From: Alloprevotella sp. Lung230
GTDB lineage: Bacteria > Bacteroidota > Bacteroidia > Bacteroidales > Bacteroidaceae
DNA: 64,000 bases
Reading direction: 5' to 3'
NCBI RefSeq assembly: GCF_014385435.1
Contig: NZ_JACSUD010000001.1
Location: forward strand, 62,001-126,000
The notes beneath the pieces are model-generated. The model was not told the origin of the DNA. It did not search any database and saw nothing but the letters and a program-made list of their open reading frames with translations. The position numbers were made by a program, and so were the translations under genes. Of the stretch, positions 26,421-33,392 are shown piece after piece. Numbering within the stretch: the first letter of the stretch is position 1; each line of letters opens with the position of its first letter.

Positions 26421-26502
26421 ATAGGAAAGTAGGAATTTTACCTCAGAGATAAATACAACTTCCTCGGAGGTAGAAACAACTATCTCTGAGGAAAATCCGT
26501 TC
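26421..26502. repeat. Array D: three to four ~21-bp units
   Basis: Units at 26439, 26460 and 26481 read TACCTCAGAGATAAATAC, TTCCTCGGAGGTAGAAAC and TATCTCTGAGGAAAATCC, preceded by a weaker unit from 26421. The consensus matches array D' at 60376-60459. It directly follows the CG-bounded element, as D' does there. Confidence 0.75.
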
Positions 26503-26550
26503 TACTGGTAAAGTCAACCATCCATTTCACAGGGGGGACAATCGACAACA

Positions 26551-26581
26551 AAAAGCGCCCACCCATGGAAAGGGTGAGCGC
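26551..26581 (-). terminator. Terminator of the OmpA-type lipoprotein gene
   Basis: On the minus strand GCGCTCACCC/GGGTGGGCGC is followed by TTTTTGTT. Confidence 0.85.
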
Positions 26582-26609
26582 AATGAAGGATGGAGCAGGG
26601 ACAAAAATC

Positions 26610-27329
26610 TTATTTGCTTTGTGCTTCTGCCTGATTGATGAGCTGTTGAGAAGCCACGAGATAGATTTCTACGCGGCGGTTTTGCGACTTACCGGCGGCT
26701 GTGCTGTTGTCGGCCACGGGGTATTCTTCGCCCAAACCCTTCACCTCTTTAATCTGGGCGGTGCGAGCGCCATTCTGCACGAGGTAGTTGAAGACACTGT
26801 TGGCACGGTCGAGCGAGAGAGCCTGGTTCTTAGCCACAGATTGTTCGGCCGAAACACCACGCCAAGGAGCGTTGTCGGTGTAGCCCATGATGGCCACGTC
26901 CATGTCGGTGTTGGCGGCCAGCACTTGAGTCGCAAACTTGTTGAGCGAAGATTTTGCCGTAGGCGTGAGGGTGGCGTTGCCGGTGGCGAAGAGGATGCCG
27001 CTGTCGAAGGTCACTTTGACATACTTCATGCCATTGGGGCCTTCGAGGAGTTCGGCTTTAGCATTTTCCACGGCAGCAGCGGCCTTCTTCGCCTTGTCCA
27101 TACGATTGCCGATGTAGAGACCGGCACCCGTACCTACGGCAGCGCCCACGGCGGCGCCGATGGCTGTACCTTTTCCGTTCTTACTGAGGAGATAGCCCAC
27201 AATGGAACCGAGGGCAGCACCGCTACCGCCACCAATAGTTCCTCCTTTGGCTGCATTGCTCCACTCGCCACAGGCAGTGAGCATCAGGGAAGCGCAAAGC
27301 GCCACCACGAGAGTTTTGATACCTTTCAT
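26610..27329 (-). CDS. OmpA-family lipoprotein
   Basis: This 239-residue protein has a lipoprotein signal (LCASLMLTAC), a glycine-zipper segment (GGTIGGGSGAALGSIVG and GAAVGAAVGTGAGLYIG) over about residues 27-75, and a C-terminal OmpA domain (VTFDSGILFATGNATLTP, MDVAIMGYTDN, LSLDRANSVFNYL, SQNRRVEIYL) that binds peptidoglycan. It should tether the outer membrane to the cell wall from the periplasm. The frame is open to 27485, but the ATG at 27329 gives the lipoprotein signal and lies about 50 bp after a -7 box. Confidence 0.92.
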   Translation of the reverse strand: MKGIKTLVVALCASLMLTACGEWSNAAKGGTIGGGSGAALGSIVGYLLSKNGKGTAIGAAVGAAVGTGAGLYIGNRMDKAKKAAAAVENAKAELLEGPNGMKYVKVTFDSGILFATGNATLTPTAKSSLNKFATQVLAANTDMDVAIMGYTDNAPWRGVSAEQSVAKNQALSLDRANSVFNYLVQNGARTAQIKEVKGLGEEYPVADNSTAAGKSQNRRVEIYLVASQQLINQAEAQSK

Positions 27330-27376
27330 GTGATAAGAAATGAATTTGATATTAGTTTTTGAAGTAAATCCGAGTG

Positions 27377-27384
27377 CAAAAGTA
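27377..27384 (-). promoter_or_regulatory. -7 box of the OmpA-type gene
   Basis: TACTTTTG followed by CA on the minus strand. It is divergent from the -7 box at 27428-27435. Confidence 0.6.
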
Positions 27385-27427
27385 GTCAATTCGCGAAGAG
27401 TTGCCAAGAAATTCAGAAAAAACTTTG

Positions 27428-27435
27428 TATCTTTG
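27428..27435 (+). promoter_or_regulatory. -7 box of the membrane-anchored protein gene
   Basis: TATCTTTG followed by CA, about 68 bp upstream of the ATG at 27503. Confidence 0.6.
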
Positions 27436-27502
27436 CACGCAAAAGGGAAAAGTGTGTAATCCACTCCCTTCCGACTCCGATACATTAAATTTATACACGA
27501 TT

Positions 27503-28486
27503 ATGAACCAACAACAGTTTGAGAACGGAGAGCAGCAGATGGCTCCCCAGACATCGGGCAGTGATGCTGTCCCATCGCAGCCGTTGCCCCCTAAAAAGGG
27601 AAATCAGAAAGTGATTTGGCTGATTGTGCTCATTGCGGTGCTGATCATCGGTGCCGGCACAGCGGGCTATTTTTACTATCAGCGCAACAATGAAACGATG
27701 GCCTACAATGTGCTCGCGGACAATGAAAAGGTGGAAGACTACGAAGACTTCCTCCGTCGATTTCCCGACAGCCCACATGCCGACGAGGTGCGCGATCGGT
27801 TGGCCAAACTGCGCACGATGTATGATGAGTGGGCGCGACTGGCCAATAGCGCTTACGTGAGCGACTTCGAGCGCTTCAAGAGCAACTATCCCACCAGTTC
27901 GCTCGCCAAGCAATGCGATTTGAAAATCGACTCACTCGACTGGCAAGAGGCGCTCAAGACCAACACTCCGGAAGCCATTGCCGCCTATATCGCCCGCCAT
28001 CCTGACGGCCGCTACCTCTCGGAAGCCTCACAGGCACAAAACAACATCGTCAATACCCAAGTGGATGAGACGGAGCGAGAGAACATCGCCTCTACCCTGT
28101 CGATGTTCTACGATGCTTTTGGAGAAAACGACGAAGCCGGCATTACGACCTGCATCACTCCCATCATGAGCCGTTTCCTCTCAAAGACCAACGTCACCAA
28201 AGCCGATGTGGTCAATGTAGTGGCTGCCACCTACAACGAACACATTCTCAACTGCACCTTCACGCTCAACAACGACTACGTCTGCACAAAGACCACCAAC
28301 GAGCAAGGTGAGAAAACCTACAACGTGAAGTTCACCGTCGACCAACGCATCACCCGCGACAACCACGGCAAAACTTTTGGCTCGTACACCGCGACCGCCA
28401 CTCTCAACGGACAGTTCAAAATCTCGGCACTCACGATGAACGAGGTGTCTCGCCGTGAAAGCGACAGCAACATCAACGAGGACTGA
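27503..28486 (+). CDS. Membrane-anchored protein of unknown function
   Basis: This 327-residue protein has a Gln/Pro-rich cytoplasmic N-terminus (~33 residues), one transmembrane helix (VIWLIVLIAVLIIGAGTAGY, about 36-57), then a region with helix-pair repeats resembling tetratricopeptide or SPOR-associated modules (YEDFLRRFPDSPHADEV, FERFKSNYPTSSLAKQ, IAAYIARHPDGRYLSEA). The C-terminal ~120 residues form an NTF2-like alpha/beta domain (ASTLSMFYDAFGENDEAG). No family name can be given with confidence. The promoter and the ATG after TTATACACGATT support this start. Confidence 0.8.
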   Translation: MNQQQFENGEQQMAPQTSGSDAVPSQPLPPKKGNQKVIWLIVLIAVLIIGAGTAGYFYYQRNNETMAYNVLADNEKVEDYEDFLRRFPDSPHADEVRDRLAKLRTMYDEWARLANSAYVSDFERFKSNYPTSSLAKQCDLKIDSLDWQEALKTNTPEAIAAYIARHPDGRYLSEASQAQNNIVNTQVDETERENIASTLSMFYDAFGENDEAGITTCITPIMSRFLSKTNVTKADVVNVVAATYNEHILNCTFTLNNDYVCTKTTNEQGEKTYNVKFTVDQRITRDNHGKTFGSYTATATLNGQFKISALTMNEVSRRESDSNINED

Positions 28487-28567
28487 CTCACTCCCGAAAC
28501 GCATTCTTAACTTACAGTGCCCCGCCCTGCAGGCGCACAACACACTTTACATAAAAGACCTACACTT

Positions 28568-29029
28568 ATGCTCGTAATCAGTAACTACGAAGAGTTTGCT
28601 TCGCACAAAGGCGAAGTGCTTGGCATTTCCGATTGGCTTGAAGTGCCCCAGGAACGCATCAATCTTTTTGCCGACGCCACGCTCGACCACCAGTGGATTC
28701 ATGTCGATGCCGAAAAAGCAAAAGAAGGCCCCTTCGGCCAGACCATTGTGCACGGCTACCTCACCCTCTCCCTCCTGCCTTACCTGTGGAGTCAGGTCAT
28801 TGATGTGCGCAACATCAAGATGATGGTCAACTACGGCATGGACAAGATGAAATTCGGGCAAGCCGTCCTCTCGGGTCAGAGCATACGCCTGAAGGCCGAA
28901 TTGGCCGACATCGCCAACCTACGCGGGGTGTGCAAGGCCGACATCAAGTTCACCATCGACATCAAGGACCAAAAGAAGCCTGCCCTCACCGGTATGGCCA
29001 CTTTCCTCTACCACTTCAACCAAGACTAA
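28568..29029 (+). CDS. MaoC-family (R)-specific enoyl-CoA hydratase
   Basis: This 153-residue protein has the MaoC hot-dog fold signature: VPQERINLFADATLDHQWIH, then GPFGQTIVHGYLTLSL with the catalytic Asp/His pair in ADATLDHQWIH. It hydrates trans-2-enoyl-CoA in lipid or short-chain acid metabolism in the cytoplasm. The next gene starts immediately after its stop codon, so the two form a unit. The ATG at 28568 is preferred to the open frame at 28517. Confidence 0.9.
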   Translation: MLVISNYEEFASHKGEVLGISDWLEVPQERINLFADATLDHQWIHVDAEKAKEGPFGQTIVHGYLTLSLLPYLWSQVIDVRNIKMMVNYGMDKMKFGQAVLSGQSIRLKAELADIANLRGVCKADIKFTIDIKDQKKPALTGMATFLYHFNQD

Positions 29030-29635
29030 ATGACCGACTCTTTCCTCACACTGCAGACTGCCGGCGAGGCCGTCTACACCGAGAAACGCAGCAAGTTCTA
29101 CGCTTTTGCCTATCCCGTGGAGTGTGAGGAGGACGTCAAACAACACGTGGCGGCATTGCGGAAGAAATTCTACGATGCTCGCCACGTTTGTTATGCTTAT
29201 GCCCTTGGACACGATGGCATGCAGACTCGCTGCAATGACGACGGCGAGCCGTCGGGGTCGGCTGGGAAGCCCATCCTCGGGCAAATCCGCTCGGTGGGCT
29301 TGACCCGGGTACTGGTGGTCGTGGTGCGCTATTTCGGTGGGGTCAAGTTGGGGACAGGCGGCCTGGCCGTGGCCTACAAAACCGCTGCTGCCGACGCCCT
29401 TGCTGCCGCCACTCAGGTGGAGCGGCTCGTGAAGGAACAGCTTGTGGTGGAAGTTCCCTATGCCGATGCTGACACGGCCATGCGCTTTGTGCGGGAAGGC
29501 GAAGGAGAAATCACGGCCCGCGACTACACCGCCACTTCCACCCTGCTCACCATCGAAGTGCGCCGCTCCTTGCTTCTCCCGCTCCGTGAGCGTTTGCAGA
29601 AAATCCTTTCCCTCCGCTTTGTCGAAGCAAATTGA
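29030..29635 (+). CDS. YigZ/IMPACT-family protein
   Basis: This 201-residue protein has an N-terminal UPF0029/IMPACT domain (TEKRSKFYAFAYPV, ARHVCYAYAL, DDGEPSGSAGKPILGQI, VVVVRYFGGVKLGTGGL) and a short C-terminal domain (DUF1949-like). YigZ proteins are widespread; the biochemical role is uncertain, with links to translation control proposed for the eukaryotic relative. It begins directly after the MaoC-type stop and ends 31 bp from the convergent rarA. Confidence 0.92.
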   Translation: MTDSFLTLQTAGEAVYTEKRSKFYAFAYPVECEEDVKQHVAALRKKFYDARHVCYAYALGHDGMQTRCNDDGEPSGSAGKPILGQIRSVGLTRVLVVVVRYFGGVKLGTGGLAVAYKTAAADALAAATQVERLVKEQLVVEVPYADADTAMRFVREGEGEITARDYTATSTLLTIEVRRSLLLPLRERLQKILSLRFVEAN

Positions 29636-29666
29636 GAAAGCACAACAACGTCCTCCTCGCAGCAGG

Positions 29667-30944
29667 TCATCCTTCCTTGTCGAAGCGGTCACCCCACAGT
29701 TGTCGGAGATGTTCGGTCGTCCGGCTTTCGGAGGTATTGCTGCCAGGATACCAAAATCGGATGGTGGCACACTCATCGGGCAGATATTGCTGTGAGACGA
29801 AGTTGCCGGGAAAGTCGTGCGGATAGCGGTAGCCATCGCCGTAGTTGAGTTCCTTCATCAGTTGGGTGGGAGCGTTGCGCAGATGGAGCGGAACGGGCAG
29901 ATTGCCCGTTTGCTGTACAAAGTCGAGGGCATCGTTGATGGCGCAATAGGCTGTGTTGGATTTGGGCGACGTGGCGAGATAAACCGTGGCTTCGGCCAAA
30001 GGAATGCGCCCCTCCGGCCAACCGATTTTCTGCACGGCATCAAAGGCGGCATTGGCCAAGAGCAGGGCGTTGGGGTTGGCCAGCCCGATGTCCTCGGCCG
30101 CACTGATGACCAAGCGGCGGGCGATGAACTTCGGGTCTTCTCCACCGGCAATCATCCGCGCCAACCAGTAGATGGCGGCATCGGGATCGCTGCCGCGGAT
30201 ACTCTTGATGAAGGCCGAAATGATGTCATAGTGCATCTCCCCCTCTTTGTCGTAGGCCATGGGGTTCTGTTGCAGCCGCTCCGTGACGGTCGCGTTGTTG
30301 ATGATGATTGTGCCCTCGGGCGTGGCGTTGACCAGAAGGTCGAGGATGTTGAGGAGTTTGCGCGCATCGCCGCCGCTGTATCGGAGCAGAGCTTCCGTCT
30401 CGTCGAGTTGCACCGTGCGCTCTTTGAGCACGATGTCGTGGTGGAGGGCATGGTCCACCAGCGCGAGAAGTTCGTCCTTCTCCAGCGATTTGAGCACATA
30501 GACTTGGCAGCGCGAGAGCAAGGGGCGAATGACCTCAAAGGAGGGGTTTTCGGTGGTGGCACCGATGAGGGTGATGTCGCCCGTCTCCACGGCCGCGAGC
30601 AGTGAGTCCTGTTGTGATTTGGAAAAGCGGTGGATTTCGTCGATGAAGAGGATGGGGTTGCCCGAGCCGAAGAAGTTTTGGCTTTTGGCCTGTGCGATGA
30701 CCTCTCGCACCTCCTTGACGCCACTCGTCACGGCACTGAGGGTGAAAAACGGCGCATCGAGTTGCAGGGCTATGATTTTGGCGAGTGTGGTTTTGCCCAC
30801 CCCCGGCGGTCCCCACAAGATAAAAGAAGAGATGCGTCCGCCTTCGATCATGTTGCGGAGCACAGCTCCCTTTCCGACCAGGTGTTGCTGTCCGATGTAG
30901 TGGTCGAGGGTCGTGGGACGTAGGCGTTCGGCGAGAGGTTTCAT
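29667..30944 (-). CDS. rarA: Replication-associated recombination AAA ATPase RarA (MgsA)
   Basis: This 425-residue protein begins PLAERLRPTTLDHYIGQQHL and has Walker A GPPGVGKT (45-52), Walker B ILFIDEIHR (98-106), sensor IGATTENPSFEVI and the RarA C-terminal tetramerisation region (DIISAFIKSIRGSDPDAAIY, ELNYGDGYRYPHDFPGNFV). RarA acts at stalled replication forks. The open frame extends to 31166, but the ATG at 30944 gives the family N-terminus. Confidence 0.95.
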   Translation of the reverse strand: MKPLAERLRPTTLDHYIGQQHLVGKGAVLRNMIEGGRISSFILWGPPGVGKTTLAKIIALQLDAPFFTLSAVTSGVKEVREVIAQAKSQNFFGSGNPILFIDEIHRFSKSQQDSLLAAVETGDITLIGATTENPSFEVIRPLLSRCQVYVLKSLEKDELLALVDHALHHDIVLKERTVQLDETEALLRYSGGDARKLLNILDLLVNATPEGTIIINNATVTERLQQNPMAYDKEGEMHYDIISAFIKSIRGSDPDAAIYWLARMIAGGEDPKFIARRLVISAAEDIGLANPNALLLANAAFDAVQKIGWPEGRIPLAEATVYLATSPKSNTAYCAINDALDFVQQTGNLPVPLHLRNAPTQLMKELNYGDGYRYPHDFPGNFVSQQYLPDECATIRFWYPGSNTSESRTTEHLRQLWGDRFDKEG

Positions 30945-31019
30945 AATGCGAGTGGAATATGGGAGAATTGGTTGAAATCGAGAGGCGCTTCTATCGGTGC
31001 GGAAGTCTTTGTCCTTCTC

Positions 31020-31035
31020 TTCTACACGTTGAGGG
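31020..31035. repeat. Solitary half-copy of the array C unit
   Basis: TTCTACACGTTGAG contains the 12-mer TCTACACGTTGA, the exact reverse complement of the array C core TCAACGTGTAGA. It lies about 80 bp upstream of the rarA start. Confidence 0.5.
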
Positions 31036-31075
31036 ACATTCAGCAGCACTCCATTTTCTTTTTTCGTGAAAGATA

Positions 31076-31107
31076 TTTGTGTAATTGGAAATACAATCGT
31101 AAATTTG
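31076..31107 (+). promoter_or_regulatory. Promoter of the candidate small RNA
   Basis: TTTG (31076-31079), 20 bases, then TAAATTTG (31100-31107): a complete consensus promoter with no open reading frame of credible composition following it. Confidence 0.8.
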
Positions 31108-31113
31108 CAGCAG

Positions 31114-31244
31114 ACAACCCGGCGGTAATAATCGTTCATGCAATCCCCGTGATGAGAAAGGGGCATGTTTAGGCTGCAGAGCAGCGTTGAGGTTGGAACT
31201 CATCAACGGCAAGGAAGTCTTCAATGGCTTCCTTGCTTTTTTTT
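31114..31244 (+). ncRNA. Candidate structured small RNA (~130 nt)
   Basis: The stretch begins about 7 bases after a full consensus promoter and ends at a strong terminator. It can fold into a chain of hairpins: CATGC...CCCC with GGGGCATG (31137-31169), GCTGC-AGA-GCAGC (about 31171-31185), GTTGA...TCAAC (about 31186-31208), and the terminator. It does not carry the GGAAGGAAGCAGC loop of SRP RNA, nor tmRNA, RNase P or 6S signatures that I can see. Only very short reading frames occur inside. The function is unknown. Confidence 0.5.
31209..31244 (+). terminator. Terminator of the candidate small RNA
   Basis: The perfect stem GCAAGGAAG/CTTCCTTGC is followed by eight T residues. No rightward protein-coding gene precedes it, which is why a small transcript is proposed. 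Confidence 0.85.
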
Positions 31245-31463
31245 CTTGTTCAATCGTCCTTTTGTGGTTTGCGCTTGCGAGTCAAGGCTGCTTGTTCTCT
31301 TTGCAAAGATAGTCATTTGCCCCGAACGCAGCAATCACTCGGCGCTGTTTTCTTGCCGTCCGGCCTCGATGGGCTGCACTTCGCTCAGCGGTCGAAGTCT
31401 GTCCGAGGCTTTTCGACTACTCTGCGGATGCCGGATAGTCGCCGTCGTCTCACGGGCAGAGTT

Positions 31464-31551
31464 CGTCCCTTCGGGAGGAAACAAACGTCTCTTCGTGAGG
31501 AGACATTCGTTCCTTCTCGATGGGACGTTTGTCTCTTCCCGAAGGGACGAA
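31464..31551. repeat. Array A': four 22-bp dyad units
   Basis: Units start at 31464, 31486, 31508 and 31530; the last is nearly identical to the last unit of array A at 1446 (TGTCTCTTCCCGAAGGGACG). The sequence after both arrays is similar for about 35 bp. It lies between the small RNA and the end of an oxidoreductase gene. Confidence 0.85.
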
Positions 31552-31593
31552 ATTTATCTACGACTGGTGCACCACCGGAAAGCACTTCCGCAG

Positions 31594-31636
31594 AAAAAGG
31601 TCGCCGTGGACGGACGTGTCCACGGCGGCCTTTTTC
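31594..31636 (-). terminator. Terminator of the Gfo/Idh/MocA gene
   Basis: The symmetrical hairpin AAAAAGGTCGCCGTGGAC/GTCCACGGCGGCCTTTTT lies 37 bp past the leftward stop and could act in both directions. Confidence 0.8.
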
Positions 31637-31672
31637 TGGCGGTGCTTTTGTTAATTTAAGCAGGAGTGAAGT

Positions 31673-32662
31673 TCAGATTTTGCCCAGGATGCGGTCGATG
31701 ACCCAGTTGGTCGGGGTGGCGCTCACCGAGTTGCAAGCGCAGATGGAGCGGCCGCGCAGGTGGTCGACGATGTCGCGGAGGAGCGGCAGGTGCTTGTGCT
31801 TCGGATTGTCGACCAGGAGGGTTTCGTCGCCGTCCTCGGTTTGCAGATGGATGGGGGCGTAGGTGAAGACGGAGAAAGATACCTGCCCACTGTCGCCGAT
31901 GATGAGGATGCGGTCTTCCTTGGCACTCTCATGCGCCACGAAACACCAAGTCCCGGAGGCCGGCATACCGTCGGCAAAGCGGAAGACGGCGCCCACGGAA
32001 TCTTCCGTGGGATAGAGGCCGCCGCGGTTGGCCGTGATGCCGTGGGCTTCGACGATGGGGCCGAAGAGAAACTGGAGAAAGTCGATTTGGTGCGGAGCGA
32101 GGTCGTAGAAGTAACCGCCGCCGGCAATGTCGGGTTGGAGACGCCAAGGCAGATTTCGGGAGTTGTAGTCTAAGTCGCGCGGCGGTGCAGCAAATCGGAT
32201 TTGCGCGCTGAGCGGCCGGCCGATGACGCCGGAGCGGACAATCTCTTGCACCCGGCGGAAGTAGGGGAGATAGCGGCGATAGTACGCCACGAAGCAGGGG
32301 GTGTGGAGAGCGGCCGCAATGCGGTTGATGCGCAGGCAGTCGTCGTAGTGCGTGGCGAGGGGTTTCTCCACGAGCACGGCCTTTCCGGCGTTGAGCGCCA
32401 TGAGGGTGAAGGTGACGTGGGTGGAAGGCGGCGTGGCGATGTAGACGATGTCTACGTCCGGGTCGGTCACGAGGTTCTGCGCGTCGGTGTACCAGTGCCC
32501 GATGTGGTGGCGCTGTGCAAAGGCACGCGTCTTCTCGGGCGAGCGCCCCATGACGGCCGTCACCCGGGTGTGCGCCAGTTCGGCAAAGGCAGGGAGAAAT
32601 CTTTTTTCGGTGGCTTCACCGCAGCCGATAAAGCCCCATTTAATGATATTTTCGGCATCCAT
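31673..32662 (-). CDS. Gfo/Idh/MocA-family oxidoreductase
   Basis: This 329-residue cytoplasmic protein has a Rossmann fold starting at residue 8 (WGFIGCGEATEKRFLPAF), DIVYIATPPSTH, the catalytic-region motif VLVEKPLA, and the C-terminal dimer domain (GGYFYDLAPHQIDFLQFLFG). Members oxidise or reduce sugars, inositols or related compounds with NAD(P). The substrate is unknown. No signal peptide is present, unlike the GH109-type relative at 10264. The -7 box is only 5 bases from the ATG (see findings). Confidence 0.9.
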   Translation of the reverse strand: MDAENIIKWGFIGCGEATEKRFLPAFAELAHTRVTAVMGRSPEKTRAFAQRHHIGHWYTDAQNLVTDPDVDIVYIATPPSTHVTFTLMALNAGKAVLVEKPLATHYDDCLRINRIAAALHTPCFVAYYRRYLPYFRRVQEIVRSGVIGRPLSAQIRFAAPPRDLDYNSRNLPWRLQPDIAGGGYFYDLAPHQIDFLQFLFGPIVEAHGITANRGGLYPTEDSVGAVFRFADGMPASGTWCFVAHESAKEDRILIIGDSGQVSFSVFTYAPIHLQTEDGDETLLVDNPKHKHLPLLRDIVDHLRGRSICACNSVSATPTNWVIDRILGKI

Positions 32663-32666
32663 GCCG

Positions 32667-32674
32667 CAAAGATA
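32667..32674 (-). promoter_or_regulatory. -7 box of the oxidoreductase gene (possible leaderless start)
   Basis: TATCTTTG followed by C on the minus strand, ending 5 bases before the ATG at 32662. The transcript would begin at about the start codon. Confidence 0.6.
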
Positions 32675-32687
32675 CGATATTTTTGTT

Positions 32688-32695
32688 TAACTTTG
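32688..32695 (+). promoter_or_regulatory. -7 box of the membrane protein/M6 protease unit
   Basis: TAACTTTG followed by CA on the plus strand; the facing -7 box of the oxidoreductase gene is 13 bp away. Confidence 0.6.
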
Positions 32696-32774
32696 CAGCG
32701 TTCACAGCCTCTTTCTGGAGGCTTTCTTGTTTAGAAAAGCTTTGGAGAGACTCCGTCCTCCGATTGAGAAGACC

Positions 32775-33392
32775 ATGAAAGAATTTGAATGTGCGCTCCG
32801 ATTTTTGGAGGGAAATTCTCGCCTTTTTGTGCGACAACTTTGGCGTTCCTACACGGCCTTTGCCGGCGCTGCCGGGGTGTTGGCTTTGGGTTTGGCGCGC
32901 CTCTTCTATTATATGTTCATGCCGGGCCTCATGCTCCACGGCGAGGGTTTGCCGTGGCAGGCGCTGGCGGCCGTGCTGCCCATCGACGGCTTCGGTGTGG
33001 GGCTGACCCTCATCGGATTGTGCCTCTTCGGGTGGTGTGCTCTCCGCGCCCACCGCAGAACGGTGCGCGCGACGACCGATGCCCTCGCAGCGGCAGTGGG
33101 CGAAACCACCTCAGAATCGGCGCCTGAACTGACGCGCAGCAAGCGGGCGGCGCTCCTCACGCTGACTCTGGCCCTCGGGCTGTTGGTGGTGTCCGTGCTG
33201 GTGCTTCCGCTTCTGACCTTAGGGCTTTCGCTGGCGGTGAGTGCCCTCTCTGGGATGATGGAGGAGGTGCTCAGCGTCCCGACATGGAGCTGGGCAGCGG
33301 TGGTGGTTTTCTCCGCGCTCGGCATGTTGGCCCTGCAAGTTTTCACACTCTATCTGCGCTTGGTGTTCCACGTTCACCATCGGCAGTCATGA
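32775..33392 (+). CDS. Membrane protein of unknown function
   Basis: This 205-residue protein has about four transmembrane segments (near residues 28-48, 62-84, 125-155 and 175-195), a short Arg-rich loop (RAHRRTVRATT) and no recognised family signature. Its stop codon overlaps the ATG of the M6 protease in the form ATGA, which suggests translational coupling. The longer frame from 32727 begins with TTG, so the ATG at 32775 is preferred. Confidence 0.72.
   Translation: MKEFECALRFLEGNSRLFVRQLWRSYTAFAGAAGVLALGLARLFYYMFMPGLMLHGEGLPWQALAAVLPIDGFGVGLTLIGLCLFGWCALRAHRRTVRATTDALAAAVGETTSESAPELTRSKRAALLTLTLALGLLVVSVLVLPLLTLGLSLAVSALSGMMEEVLSVPTWSWAAVVVFSALGMLALQVFTLYLRLVFHVHHRQS

Noticed and set aside
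31114-31244. SRP (4.5S) RNA
   Set aside because: The conserved GGAAGGAAGCAGC-type apical region is absent; the GGCAAGGAAG match belongs to the terminator stem.
31165-31659. 164-codon frame starting inside the candidate RNA
   Set aside because: It runs through the terminator and through array A', has biased composition, and resembles nothing.
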